From positions 248,001-312,000 of the forward strand of contig NZ_JAELXT010000001.1 in NCBI RefSeq assembly GCF_016427565.1: a DNA stretch of 64,000 bases. The letters run 5' to 3'. The position numbers and the translations under genes were made by a program. Shown here one piece after another: positions 25,936-34,620 of this stretch (its first letter is position 1; the number at the start of each line of letters is the position of its first letter). The DNA is from Microvirga splendida (GTDB lineage Bacteria > Pseudomonadota > Alphaproteobacteria > Rhizobiales > Beijerinckiaceae). The notes below the pieces were generated by a model that made no database searches, was not told where the DNA came from, and saw nothing but the letters and a program-made list of their open reading frames with translations.

Positions 25936-27183
25936 TCAATATACCTCGAAACTCGTCATGCAGTGATTCTTGGGCAAGGTTCGCGCGCCCCCGGTAATGG
26001 AAAAGGTTGATCTCCGTCCATCCTCTAGTGACACCTCCATGGTGCGCCCCTTGCGGAGTTCCTCCCAAAGCGACCAGAAGTTCGCAGCACAGGCATGACA
26101 CTCGGTTGACACAGACGATGTTTCGTCAGCACCAAGCTCAAGCTGTCGATTATTAACTTTTATCTTGATACTGCTATCTGGCGGCGGGGCCTTGCCCCCG
26201 ATCAGGAAGCTAATCTGAACCGGCTTACCGCCCTTCGGTTTCCAGCTATGACAATTCATCCGAAGAGTGTCGCCAGCCGAGTTCCTGACGGAATACTCCC
26301 TCGACCCGCGTTGAGTATCGACCTTCCAGTTCTCCAATCCTAAGCTCTTGTCCGCAGTAGACGCCTTTGCAGCCTGCTCTTCACTTTGCGGCGCTGACGG
26401 ATCAATATACTTACTCTCACAGACGGCACCCCAAAGCCGATACTCTGCCAGATGCTTCTTTGGGGGCTGGCCAGTGCGCTTAATCGGAATGGCTGGAGCA
26501 TCGTCGCCTTCGGGAACATTGTCGGTTCTAGCGACAAATCGATTACCTTGATGGCATCCGATCATGTAGATCGCATGCGTGGGCGGCTTGTTATCAAAAT
26601 CCGTTCTAGTCCTAACGCTGGCAATACCGTCGTCGCCAATGTTGCTTGGACTTAAGATGATCGAAGTCCAGCGTGCGCCGTTGCTCTCGCCAAGATCATA
26701 TGGCCGTGGATCGGATGGGCGTTCCGCTTTCTGTTCAACGGGCTTCTTCTCACAAAGAAACTCCATTCCTGCGTTGCTTAAGGTGAATGCCTTCCATTGC
26801 TCGGAGTAGGCCCACCTGACACCGAGAGGTCCATAGTCGGCTTTCTCAAGTCCATACGTGTGGGAGGCTCGCTGAGGCGAATCCTTTATTTCGCCTCCGT
26901 AGTCCGTGCTCGTTGAGCTTTCCAAATAGAAGTTCTTGAACGTGGTCCGACCGTTCATACTGTCTAATCGGGTGCTTTCCGTGCCCGTAAATCGTACAGT
27001 AAAGGTCAAGGGGTGCTTGGCCGGTCTCGGTGCCCCTGTAAACGGCAGAGATCCATTTGTTCGGAAACCAAACTCACGATCACAATGGAGAGCATAGTCG
27101 GCATCAGCCCATGCAGCGGTGGCAGCAATCATATTGAAGGATGCGGCAGTCAGTATGGCTCTCGTCAGCCGGATTTTAGACAT
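25936..27183 (-). CDS. Secreted hypothetical protein, 415 residues
   Basis: Signal peptide MSKIRLTRAILTAASFNMIA to AWADA, followed by a Cys-containing beta-rich domain (LHCDREFGFRTNGSLPF) and a second half with CHSWKPKGGKPVQISFLIGGK and STECHACAANFW. About eight cysteines suggest disulphides in the periplasm. ATG 27183 follows GGGGGCAG. No family is recognised. It is first of three tandem exported proteins on the minus strand. Confidence 0.68.
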   Translation of the reverse strand: MSKIRLTRAILTAASFNMIAATAAWADADYALHCDREFGFRTNGSLPFTGAPRPAKHPLTFTVRFTGTESTRLDSMNGRTTFKNFYLESSTSTDYGGEIKDSPQRASHTYGLEKADYGPLGVRWAYSEQWKAFTLSNAGMEFLCEKKPVEQKAERPSDPRPYDLGESNGARWTSIILSPSNIGDDGIASVRTRTDFDNKPPTHAIYMIGCHQGNRFVARTDNVPEGDDAPAIPIKRTGQPPKKHLAEYRLWGAVCESKYIDPSAPQSEEQAAKASTADKSLGLENWKVDTQRGSREYSVRNSAGDTLRMNCHSWKPKGGKPVQISFLIGGKAPPPDSSIKIKVNNRQLELGADETSSVSTECHACAANFWSLWEELRKGRTMEVSLEDGRRSTFSITGGARTLPKNHCMTSFEVY

Positions 27184-27353
27184 ATCTGCCCCCAAGCCGA
27201 TTTAGCTTACCGGCTTCTATTTCCGCCCATATTACCATTGCAGATGGGGACATCGCCACGCTTCAACTTGGCCTCGGCCTCATACTTTATGGCATAAGGT
27301 AAATGTGAGCGGCTTAACCCCACGGAAACGCTCATGGGGTCGTAACGCCCTTG

Positions 27354-27920
27354 CTAGGCCGTCGCCCATTCCTGAAGACGCCGAATCTCGCTAAACACCT
27401 GTTCCATTTCTCGAAAACGCCGATCAGCCTCGACTCGGTGCTGTTGGGACTTGCCGTCTGGATGCAGCGCCTTCCGATAAGCCTTGTGGACCGCCCTGAT
27501 TACGAAGTCGGGCGCGGCCTCATCGAGCCCAACCCGCCGGAACACGGGATGGCCCTTGCCCTCCCTTCCTTGGCGCTCCTTCGCTTCCTGTAGTTGTTGC
27601 TCCAGATGTGAGATCTGCCCCTGCGCGAAGATGAGGGCACTTCGCAGGGCTTCCGCCTGAGCCTCCGTGCTTTGACATGCCGCGCGGAGACGGACGGCTT
27701 CGCGTCGATCCGATATCAGCAGCGGGACCGCCCATATGACCGAGCCCCACAAGAGCAGCCCAGAGAGCACAGGCCACTTCACGATCATCAGGAAACTCCC
27801 AAGCATGATCGCAATCCGAAGCGTTCGTGGGGAGGCAAGGATTGCATCGAGCCTCGGCTCGATCAGCTTCCACCCGGCCACTGCTATTTGGTTCACGAAT
27901 ACGCGCATGAAGGGGGTCAC
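27354..27920 (-). CDS. Membrane-anchored J-domain protein
   Basis: 188 residues. Two or so hydrophobic segments cover residues 33-70 (LRIAIMLGSFLMIVKWPVLS and LLLWGSVIWAVPLLI), a coiled coil covers about 72-118, and the C-terminus is J-like: IRAVHKAYRKALHPDG holds the HPD triad at 153-155, followed by a helix ending EMEQVFSEIRRLQ. J domains stimulate DnaK-type Hsp70s; the placement of the domain at the C-terminus of a membrane stalk suggests recruitment of DnaK to the inner membrane. GTG 27920 gives a 4-bp overlap with the upstream unknown gene; ATG 27908 is an alternative. Confidence 0.75.
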   Translation of the reverse strand: MTPFMRVFVNQIAVAGWKLIEPRLDAILASPRTLRIAIMLGSFLMIVKWPVLSGLLLWGSVIWAVPLLISDRREAVRLRAACQSTEAQAEALRSALIFAQGQISHLEQQLQEAKERQGREGKGHPVFRRVGLDEAAPDFVIRAVHKAYRKALHPDGKSQQHRVEADRRFREMEQVFSEIRRLQEWATA

Positions 27921-29059
27921 GCCGCGTGGAGGTCTCTGGCCACCTCATTCAAGATGGCCTGCAAATCGTCAGGCCCTGCATCATCCTCAAGCACATCAAG
28001 CTCCAGCCCGTCGAACTGCCTAATGCCGAGGAGCCGTGCCACAGCGTTGTAGGGCTTGGCCTGCGCTACCCGCGCGGGGCTCAGGATGCCAGCGGCTTCG
28101 AGCTTCCGGTGGATCGTGTGAGCCGTAGCCCCATCAACAGGACGATTGTTGGGACTATAGATGCCGGTCAGAAGCCAATGGTTCGGGCTCAGGCTCAGGA
28201 CTTCGATGATGGCGGGTTCAGGCAGGTACTCTACATAGGCTTGCCGCCCGACCACGCAGAACCGGATCTTGGTGGCCAAGCAGTTGTTGAAGCGCGCCGC
28301 TGCCTCACGCATGGCCTGTGCAGAGCCAAGGACGGTGAAATCACTGTTGTCATAGATCGGCGGAGAAACAGGAAAGCGTTCAGCCTTATCCAACCACCGC
28401 ATGGCCCAATCGTCCAACTTTTCGGGGCTGACCTCTGCGAGGCTCTTGGCCAGTTCGAGTTCCGTCACCTGCGGCACGAGGCGCAGGATCAAGTCGATGG
28501 TCGTCTTGAAGTCTGCCACTTGCTCAACCGAGCGCAGACCCTCGACAAGATTGGGAAGCACAAAGGGAGGTTTGAGCGCCAACAGAACCGCAGGCATCGA
28601 GGGAGCCACCTTCTCTATCTGCCGGAGGATCTTGGCGCGGCCACGGTGCTCAGGCTGAGAGAGGATGTTCACGATGGTGCGGTAGGTGGCCGGATGCAGA
28701 GGGCTAGTGCCCAAGCGGCCAAGAACTCCGACCAGCCCCTCTACGGACCCGAAGGCGGCAGGAACGATGTCCCGCACCCGGATCGGGCGGGTTATGAGAA
28801 CCTGAGCGATCTGCGCTCGCGGGTCGGCACCCGCAGGTCCAGCATTGGGAAGAAGAGAGCCAAGACGGCTTGCGATGCCCGCCGGCCCTTCATGGAGACA
28901 GGACGCGAGCACGAGAAAGATCGCTTGTCGGCGCAGGGGGCCTGCGGCCATAGCAAATCGGAGAATGCCGGGGTGGATTTCGTCGTAGGAAATGAGAGTG
29001 CTAAGAGCCCAACCGTTGAACGCGCGCGGTTTCACTTCCAGACATTGATTCAAGGGCAA
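27917..29059 (-). CDS. Unknown protein translationally coupled to the J-domain protein
   Basis: 380 residues, no signal peptide. The N-terminal two thirds look alpha-helical and repeat-like (SEPEHRGRAKILRQIEKVAP-type helices). The C-terminal third contains AAARFNNCLATKIRFCVVGR, QAYVEYLPEPAIIEVLSLSP and NHWLLTGIYSPNNRPVD. The RFNNCL...Y segment is faintly like PcfJ-type proteins, but I would not assign that. Its stop overlaps the J-domain gene start (GTGA), so they are a co-translated pair. Confidence 0.65.
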   Translation of the reverse strand: MPLNQCLEVKPRAFNGWALSTLISYDEIHPGILRFAMAAGPLRRQAIFLVLASCLHEGPAGIASRLGSLLPNAGPAGADPRAQIAQVLITRPIRVRDIVPAAFGSVEGLVGVLGRLGTSPLHPATYRTIVNILSQPEHRGRAKILRQIEKVAPSMPAVLLALKPPFVLPNLVEGLRSVEQVADFKTTIDLILRLVPQVTELELAKSLAEVSPEKLDDWAMRWLDKAERFPVSPPIYDNSDFTVLGSAQAMREAAARFNNCLATKIRFCVVGRQAYVEYLPEPAIIEVLSLSPNHWLLTGIYSPNNRPVDGATAHTIHRKLEAAGILSPARVAQAKPYNAVARLLGIRQFDGLELDVLEDDAGPDDLQAILNEVARDLHAA

Positions 29060-29437
29060 ACCCCGTCAATATTGATTATGATTCATTGTTTCATAGGATG
29101 GAATATTTGTAAAGTATAACTTCGTAATCGATGTATATTATGAATCACTATTACGAGTGTCATTCGTTATTCTGAGTCATAGGGTCGACTCTTCCGCCAA
29201 AATCTGGCTCACCTAGCGGGAAATCCCATCTCTGCTGCCCTTCATTGGGATGAGCCAATCATCTTTATGGCTTGGTCCTTCCCAATACCGATCTGCTATG
29301 AGAGTTGGGAGCCAACATTCAACCACTTGAACTTCTTAGATCGTGCGTATAGCTGCGGGTCACTATCTTTCAGTTAGTAAAAAAGCGCGCAGATGAGGCT
29401 GCACCTTTTTTAGACGCCTCATCCAATGGGATCTTGA
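29060..29437. other. AT-rich divergent intergenic region
   Basis: This 378-bp gap between the divergent unknown/J-domain pair and the MucR-like gene is markedly AT-rich near 29070-29180 and contains repeated short ATTATGA/TATGATTCATTG segments. MucR proteins bind AT-rich DNA with T-A steps, so an autoregulatory role is plausible. No coding region is visible. Confidence 0.4.
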
Positions 29438-29929
29438 ATGTCCAACGAAACAACATCAAACTACATCGAGCTTGCGGCTGGCATCGTGTCGGCCTTCGTC
29501 ACCAACAACTCAGTGCCAGCCTCCGAACTTCCGAGCTTGATTGGAAGCGTTCACGCGGCGCTTCAGAACATCGGCCAACCGGCTGGAACGCAGGAAGAAG
29601 CGAAGCCTACCCCTGCTGTGTCCGTGAAGAAGTCGATTACACCGGACTTCCTAATCAGCTTGGAGGACGGAAAGCAATACAAGTCTCTCAAGCGGCACCT
29701 TGGGAAGTTGGGTCTGACCCCTGAAGCTTACCGTGAGAAGTGGGGCTTGCCCCGCGAGTATCCCATGGTTGCGCCAAACTATGCGGCTCAGAGGTCGGAA
29801 TTAGCCAAGAGCATGGGTCTTGGTCAGAAGCGCAGGAAGACGGCTCAGGCCAAAGCCGCCGCCAATGATGTAGTCCAAGCGGATGCACCCAAGGCTCCAG
29901 CCAAGCGCGGACGGAAGAAGGCCGCTTAA
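29438..29929 (+). CDS. MucR/Ros-family regulator lacking the zinc ligands
   Basis: 163 residues. The conserved core is LISLEDGKQYKSLKRHLGKL, then TPEAYREKWGLPREYPMVAP and NYAAQRSELAKSMGLGQKRR. In Ros the finger ligands are Cys, Cys, His and His; here the equivalents are Ser74, Asp77, His87 and a Leu/Gly at 91-92, so only one ligand remains. Zinc-free homologues that still fold and bind DNA are known from Mesorhizobium. The C-terminus is Lys/Ala rich (KAPAKRGRKKAA), unlike most MucR proteins. MucR proteins bind AT-rich DNA and silence exopolysaccharide, motility and virulence genes; on an island it may silence the cargo or act on host genes. Confidence 0.88.
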   Translation: MSNETTSNYIELAAGIVSAFVTNNSVPASELPSLIGSVHAALQNIGQPAGTQEEAKPTPAVSVKKSITPDFLISLEDGKQYKSLKRHLGKLGLTPEAYREKWGLPREYPMVAPNYAAQRSELAKSMGLGQKRRKTAQAKAAANDVVQADAPKAPAKRGRKKAA

Positions 29930-29948
29930 CGCCGCTCCGACGAAGGTT

Positions 29949-29981
29949 AGAAGGCCGCTATCTCTGAGCGGCCTTCTTTTT
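29949..29981 (+). terminator. Rho-independent terminator of the MucR-like gene
   Basis: A perfect 11-bp stem AGAAGGCCGCT / AGCGGCCTTCT with a 7-nt loop is followed by TTTTTGG, 19 bp after the stop codon. Confidence 0.85.
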
Positions 29982-30269
29982 GGATAGGGCACCGCGAGCA
30001 CTATGGAAGGAACCTGAGCGGCACCAGCAGAACTTTGGCCTGATTGCAGAGGCGATGTCGAATACAGCTATTTTGGCTGGAAGTACGAGGTCTTGCCCTC
30101 CTGACCGTGTTTGGGGTCAGGGGGCATCCATAGTGACAAAACTTCTTGATCCAAAATGTAGGGCTGCCAGCCCTAACTATGAGCCGATCTGCATGGGGAG
30201 CCCGTCCGAGGCCAAAACGGGCAGCGATCACCTTGGATAAATAGCCCAAACATCTGTCCAAGGATCACC

Positions 30270-30581
30270 ATGCGCTACCGCGACTTCGCTCCCAACCAAA
30301 CCTCCACCTATAAGAAGCGTCTTCGAACCGTGACCCTCTGCGTCCTTGATGACGCTGAATGGGCTCTCCTGACCAAGATCCGAGAGGCCACAGGTCCGAG
30401 CCGGATTATTGGCGTGAGATCCCTCGCTCCACGATTTCAGGGCTTCTCCGTCGAGATCGTCTGCAAGGATATCAATGCGGCTTGGGAGTTATTCGCGAAC
30501 TGGCATGACAACTCCATTCGGGAGGTCTGCCAAGCCGCAATACAGGATGAGGTCCAGCATTCAGCAGCCCAGACCCACTAA
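30270..30581 (+). CDS. Hypothetical 103-residue protein
   Basis: ATG 30270 is preceded by AAGGAT. The sequence begins MRYRDFAPNQTSTYKKRLRT and continues with a possible alpha/beta core (VTLCVLDDAEWALLTKIREA, FSVEIVCKDINAAWELFANW). No family is recognised. The region 29982-30269 before it holds no gene. Confidence 0.5.
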   Translation: MRYRDFAPNQTSTYKKRLRTVTLCVLDDAEWALLTKIREATGPSRIIGVRSLAPRFQGFSVEIVCKDINAAWELFANWHDNSIREVCQAAIQDEVQHSAAQTH

Positions 30582-30730
30582 AGTGGCACGGCCCGTGTAA
30601 GCCTTACGCAACTTTCTGCGACCTAATCTCACATTCAGAAGACAGTCCTATTGTAGTCAGTCCATCTTGCCACTGAGCGGCTTTCTGCGAGAGAAGCAAA
30701 ATAACACTAGGTCTATCGGGGCAGCCCTGA

Positions 30731-33214
30731 ATGAAACGACGTAGCGCAAGCGAACCCAACTCTCCGTCAGTGGGAGCACGCCAGCCTGCCGGGAGGGATC
30801 GAGACTGGAAAGCCATTGCCGAGATCATCCCACAAATGGTTTGGTTGGCGCAGCCCGATGGCGGCAACGACTATTACAGCGGTCGCTGGTATGAATTCAC
30901 AGGCGTTCCCGTTGGCGTTGCTCACGAGGACGGCTGGAGAGAGGTGGCGCACCCTGACGACCGCAGCCGGGTAGAGGCCCGATGGGAGCACTCCGTCACA
31001 ACCGGGGAAAAATTTGAAACGGAGTATCGCATTCGCCATCGTTCCGGCGAGTATCGGTGGATTCTGAGCCAAGCCGCACCGTCCTATGACGATCACGGCA
31101 GGATCGAGCGGTGGTTCGGCACCAGCACGGACATCCATGCGGCTAAGATGACTGAAGCGGCACTGGCGCGGAGTGAAGAGCAGTATCGTGCGCTTCTTGA
31201 GGTCAGCGCCGGGGTCGTATGGCTCGCCACGCCAGACGGAATGATCACTGAGGCAAGAGGCTGGAAAGACTTTACCGGACAGGACGAGGATAAAGCTGTT
31301 GGGTTGGGCACTCTCAACGTCGTCCACCTCGATGACAGGGAGAGGACCCGACAAGCGTGGTTGGCAGCCGTAGCGTCTGCTGTCCCTTATCAGCATGAGT
31401 GTCGTGTGTGGCACGCCAGCGGTGAGTACCGCTGGACGCTGAACAGCGCCGTACCCATCAAGAACCCCGATGGTTCGATCCGTGAATGGATTGGCACCCT
31501 GAGCGACATCCACGAACGTAAGCAGGCCGAGGAACAACTCCGTGCCAGCGAGGAACGACTCCGGCTTGCTTTACAGGTCGGAAGAATGTCGGCATGGGAG
31601 CTAGACCTCGAAACCGGCGAGATTTCGAGTGCCAAGAACCTGCCCGACTTGCTTGGGCATTCACCCCGCTCCCTTTCCGGCTTTCTGGAGAGGGTCCACC
31701 CCGATGACCTGCACAAGCGGGAGGCGTTCTTCCGCGAGATTGCGGCGCAAGGCGCAAGCAGCATTGAGCTTCGTTACCTCTTACCGAGCAATCAAGTGCA
31801 ATGGGTTGGTATTCGCGCCGAGAAGCGTGGGCCAAGTCAGATCGTTGGCGTCACCTTCGATATCAGCGAGCGCAAGGCGGCAGAGGAAGAGATCTGGCGC
31901 GCTGCCAACCACGATCCGCTGACGGGGCTCCCTAATCGTGCCCTGTTCCAGCAGCGTCTGGAGCAGGCACTAGCCGAGGCCAAGCGCAGTGAAACGAGCG
32001 TGAGCTTCCTCATGCTCGATCTGGACGAGTTCAAGGTGATCAATGACCTCCTTGGCCATGATGCAGGTGACGCGGTGCTGCGAGAGGTCGCGAGCCGTCT
32101 GGAGGGCATTACCCGTCAGTGCGATACTGTTGCACGGTTTGGAGGCGATGAGTTCGGGATCATTCTAGTCGAGCCGATGCGGCTTGAGCATTCGATCAGA
32201 TATGCAGAGCGGGTGATTAAGCGCCTGCGGCAGCCGTTCTCCTATACAGGCCGGAAGCTAATCATCAAAGGCAGCATCGGCGTCACGGCCTTCCCTGATC
32301 ACCACGCTGACCCGATGGCTTTGATGAAGGCAGCCGACATCGCCCTCTATCGGGCTAAGGCTCAAGGCCGCAACAGGGTCGTGGTCTACACATCGGAGAT
32401 GGGGCAAGACATCGAAGATCAGGCTGCTCTCAGGCAGCAGGTGCGGAAGGCGCTCTTGCGAGAGCAGTTCCTGCCGCACTACCAGCCCAAGATCGATCTC
32501 GCCTCTGGGAGGATCGTTGGATTCGAGGCGCTTGCGCGATGGGAGAATCCTAGCCGAGGCATCCTGACGCCAGCCGCTTTCAGCGCAGCGTTCGCTGATC
32601 CGGAGCTTGGGGTAGCCCTTGGCAAGCAGATCATCAGTCGAGCCGCACAAGATATGCGGCAATGGCTCGATAACGGCATCGACTTCGGGCGCGTCGCTGT
32701 CAACCTCTCATCGGCAGAGTTCAACCGTCCTCACCTTGCGGAGGAAGTTCTGAGCCTCTTGGATGCTGCGAAAGTCCCGCCGGAGCGGCTGGAGGTGGAA
32801 ATCACCGAGACGGTCCTGCTCGGCAGAAGCGCGGAGTATGCCGGGACAATCCTCCGGACGCTTTGCGAACGAGGGGTGCGGATCGCCCTTGACGACTTCG
32901 GCACCGGCTATGCCTCACTGACCCACCTCAAGCAGTTTCCGGTCGATCACGTCAAAATCGACCGAAGCTTCGTTCGGGACTTGGAGGAGGATGCCGACGA
33001 TGCGGCAATCGTCGCAGCGGTCATCAGCCTCGGTCACAGCCTCAACCTCGCGATCACCGCCGAAGGCGTCGAAACACCCGGTCAGGCCCTGCGGCTGCGC
33101 GCTCTAGGTTGCCACCATGCCCAAGGCTTCCTCTATTCACAGGCCGTGACGGCTTCCGAGGTGCCGGAGTTCATCGCCAGTTGGAGCAATTGGGAGACGA
33201 AAAGCTCTGGCTGA
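30731..33214 (+). CDS. PAS-GGDEF-EAL cyclic-di-GMP protein
   Basis: 827 residues. Three PAS/PAC domains occupy about 20-385 (each with a WR/HxxDR and a GTxxDI(T/H)E-like end). The GGDEF domain has an intact GGDEF motif at 471-475 (VARFGGDEFGIIL), and the EAL motif at 599-601 lies in VGFEALARWENP, with a full DDFGTGYASL loop later. Both active sites look intact, so it could make or degrade c-di-GMP; which dominates is unknown. No membrane segments. It is convergent with the methyltransferase gene. Confidence 0.93.
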   Translation: MKRRSASEPNSPSVGARQPAGRDRDWKAIAEIIPQMVWLAQPDGGNDYYSGRWYEFTGVPVGVAHEDGWREVAHPDDRSRVEARWEHSVTTGEKFETEYRIRHRSGEYRWILSQAAPSYDDHGRIERWFGTSTDIHAAKMTEAALARSEEQYRALLEVSAGVVWLATPDGMITEARGWKDFTGQDEDKAVGLGTLNVVHLDDRERTRQAWLAAVASAVPYQHECRVWHASGEYRWTLNSAVPIKNPDGSIREWIGTLSDIHERKQAEEQLRASEERLRLALQVGRMSAWELDLETGEISSAKNLPDLLGHSPRSLSGFLERVHPDDLHKREAFFREIAAQGASSIELRYLLPSNQVQWVGIRAEKRGPSQIVGVTFDISERKAAEEEIWRAANHDPLTGLPNRALFQQRLEQALAEAKRSETSVSFLMLDLDEFKVINDLLGHDAGDAVLREVASRLEGITRQCDTVARFGGDEFGIILVEPMRLEHSIRYAERVIKRLRQPFSYTGRKLIIKGSIGVTAFPDHHADPMALMKAADIALYRAKAQGRNRVVVYTSEMGQDIEDQAALRQQVRKALLREQFLPHYQPKIDLASGRIVGFEALARWENPSRGILTPAAFSAAFADPELGVALGKQIISRAAQDMRQWLDNGIDFGRVAVNLSSAEFNRPHLAEEVLSLLDAAKVPPERLEVEITETVLLGRSAEYAGTILRTLCERGVRIALDDFGTGYASLTHLKQFPVDHVKIDRSFVRDLEEDADDAAIVAAVISLGHSLNLAITAEGVETPGQALRLRALGCHHAQGFLYSQAVTASEVPEFIASWSNWETKSSG

Positions 33215-33285
33215 TCGATAGGGTCTTACGGACCATCTTCATCACGGACGGACGTAGCTCCCGCTCTACACGGGCAGCGGGAAGC

Positions 33286-34491
33286 TTATGATGCAATCCG
33301 CTCAAGATCGGGTGGAGGCTCTGCGCCATTCTCCTTACGCAACCTCTCCAAACGGGCCTTGGCGATCTCGTGGTAACGCTGGTTGGCCTCGACACTGATG
33401 AATCCACGGCCATTCTGGTAGGCCGCAGCAGCGGTCGTGCCGGAGCCGCCAAAGGGATCAAGCACAACGGCACCGGGGCTGCTACAGGCTCGGACGATCC
33501 TCTCGATCATTGGCAGGGGAAACTGCGCTGGATGGTCCGTCTTGTCCTTTGACGCAGTTCTCCCACCCACCACACGGTCAAAGTACCAATAGTCGGTCGG
33601 GTTCTTTCCGGCAGGATTGTTCCTCTGATCGTTCGACCGATTGAGGGTGCCGTCGCGGACATCATCAAGGTGGAACACGTAATTGGCCGGATCTTTCACC
33701 AACCACATCCACCGCTCGGTGCGGTGAGCAAACCTCTTGGAGTAGGCTAACCCGCCCTCGAAGTGCCAGACGACCTCTTGGATGAGGTGCAACCCGTGCC
33801 GAGCGAGAAGCGGATAGTAGAGATATGTCAGCGGAACGGCCTGACCAACTTCTGGTCTGAAATAGCCGACATTGAGCCAAAGCGCGCCCGTGGGACTTAG
33901 GAGCCGTGGTATGGAGGACACCCACCGTTCTGCAAAGTTCAGGTACTCCTCGACCGAAAGATCAGCCTCATACTCCTTACCAGCATTATAGGGAGGGCTG
34001 GTCACGATAAGATCCACAGACCTGCTTTCCATGCCGTGCATGAAGTCGATGCAGTCGGCATGCACCAATCTCTGGACCGTTGAATGGCCCATCCCGCGCG
34101 GTGCTTCCCTCCTGATCGTTGCAGGCTTCCGGACGCGCGCAGTCGGGGCCAATGCGGCTATGGCAGCCTCAAGGCTGGCAATGCGCCCCTTGCCCTGTTC
34201 CAGCCCACGGATCGTGGGGATCGAGAGGTTGCTCCGCTCCGACAGTTTCTGGAGTGACCATCGCTTTTTTAACCGAGCCTCTTGGACGCGGGCACCTAGA
34301 CTGCTGGCTGGCGAAAGGCCAGCAATCGGTATCCGAAGGTGGTCGAGGATGGGGATCAGGGTCTTGAGCGTTCCCGCTCCTTGTTCGGCCAGCCATACGG
34401 CACGGGGTGTCACACCGATGGTTTGGGCCAACTCCTCTTGAGAGAGGATTGCGCGCTGACGCGCATCTCGGATTGCGGGGGCAAATTTCAT
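33286..34491 (-). CDS. Solitary DNA methyltransferase with two N-terminal HTH domains
   Basis: 401 residues. Residues 4-58 (IRDARQRAILSQEELAQTIG) and about 66-117 (VQEARLKKRWSLQKLSERSN) are two XRE-type HTH domains. The methyltransferase part has catalytic motif IV TSPPYN at 164-169 before the SAM-binding motif DPFGGSGTTAAAA near 350, the beta-class order (N6-adenine or N4-cytosine). No restriction endonuclease gene is next to it. HTH-methyltransferase fusions are known to repress their own genes. Two short palindromes directly precede its ATG (34502-34517 and 34519-34534). Confidence 0.9.
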   Translation of the reverse strand: MKFAPAIRDARQRAILSQEELAQTIGVTPRAVWLAEQGAGTLKTLIPILDHLRIPIAGLSPASSLGARVQEARLKKRWSLQKLSERSNLSIPTIRGLEQGKGRIASLEAAIAALAPTARVRKPATIRREAPRGMGHSTVQRLVHADCIDFMHGMESRSVDLIVTSPPYNAGKEYEADLSVEEYLNFAERWVSSIPRLLSPTGALWLNVGYFRPEVGQAVPLTYLYYPLLARHGLHLIQEVVWHFEGGLAYSKRFAHRTERWMWLVKDPANYVFHLDDVRDGTLNRSNDQRNNPAGKNPTDYWYFDRVVGGRTASKDKTDHPAQFPLPMIERIVRACSSPGAVVLDPFGGSGTTAAAAYQNGRGFISVEANQRYHEIAKARLERLRKENGAEPPPDLERIAS

Positions 34492-34501
34492 GAAAGGAAT
34501 C

Positions 34502-34534
34502 GACAGGAGAGACTGTCTGAACCTTTCATGGTTC
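34502..34534 (-). promoter_or_regulatory. Two tandem palindromes before the methyltransferase start
   Basis: GACAG/CTGTC (34502-34506 and 34513-34517) and GAACC/GGTTC (34519-34523 and 34530-34534), each with a 6-nt spacer, lie back to back 11 bp upstream of the ATG. They could be operators for the two HTH domains of the encoded protein or RNA hairpins over the ribosome site. Confidence 0.45.
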
Positions 34535-34620
34535 GGTGGTAGAACTCAAGGGAAACATTCTGCTCCAAGAGTTCACACAGGTCGAGAATCCACCCTCGCC
34601 AGAAACGCACGATGAAAGCG

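Noticed and set aside
29117-29150. An ATAACTTCGTA stretch resembling a loxP arm
   Set aside because: Only the first arm resembles loxP; the inverted second arm and spacer are absent, and no Cre-like protein is nearby. Judged coincidence in AT-rich DNA.
33286-34491. A complete restriction-modification system
   Set aside because: No endonuclease-like gene is next to the methyltransferase; neighbours are unknown proteins without recognisable nuclease motifs.
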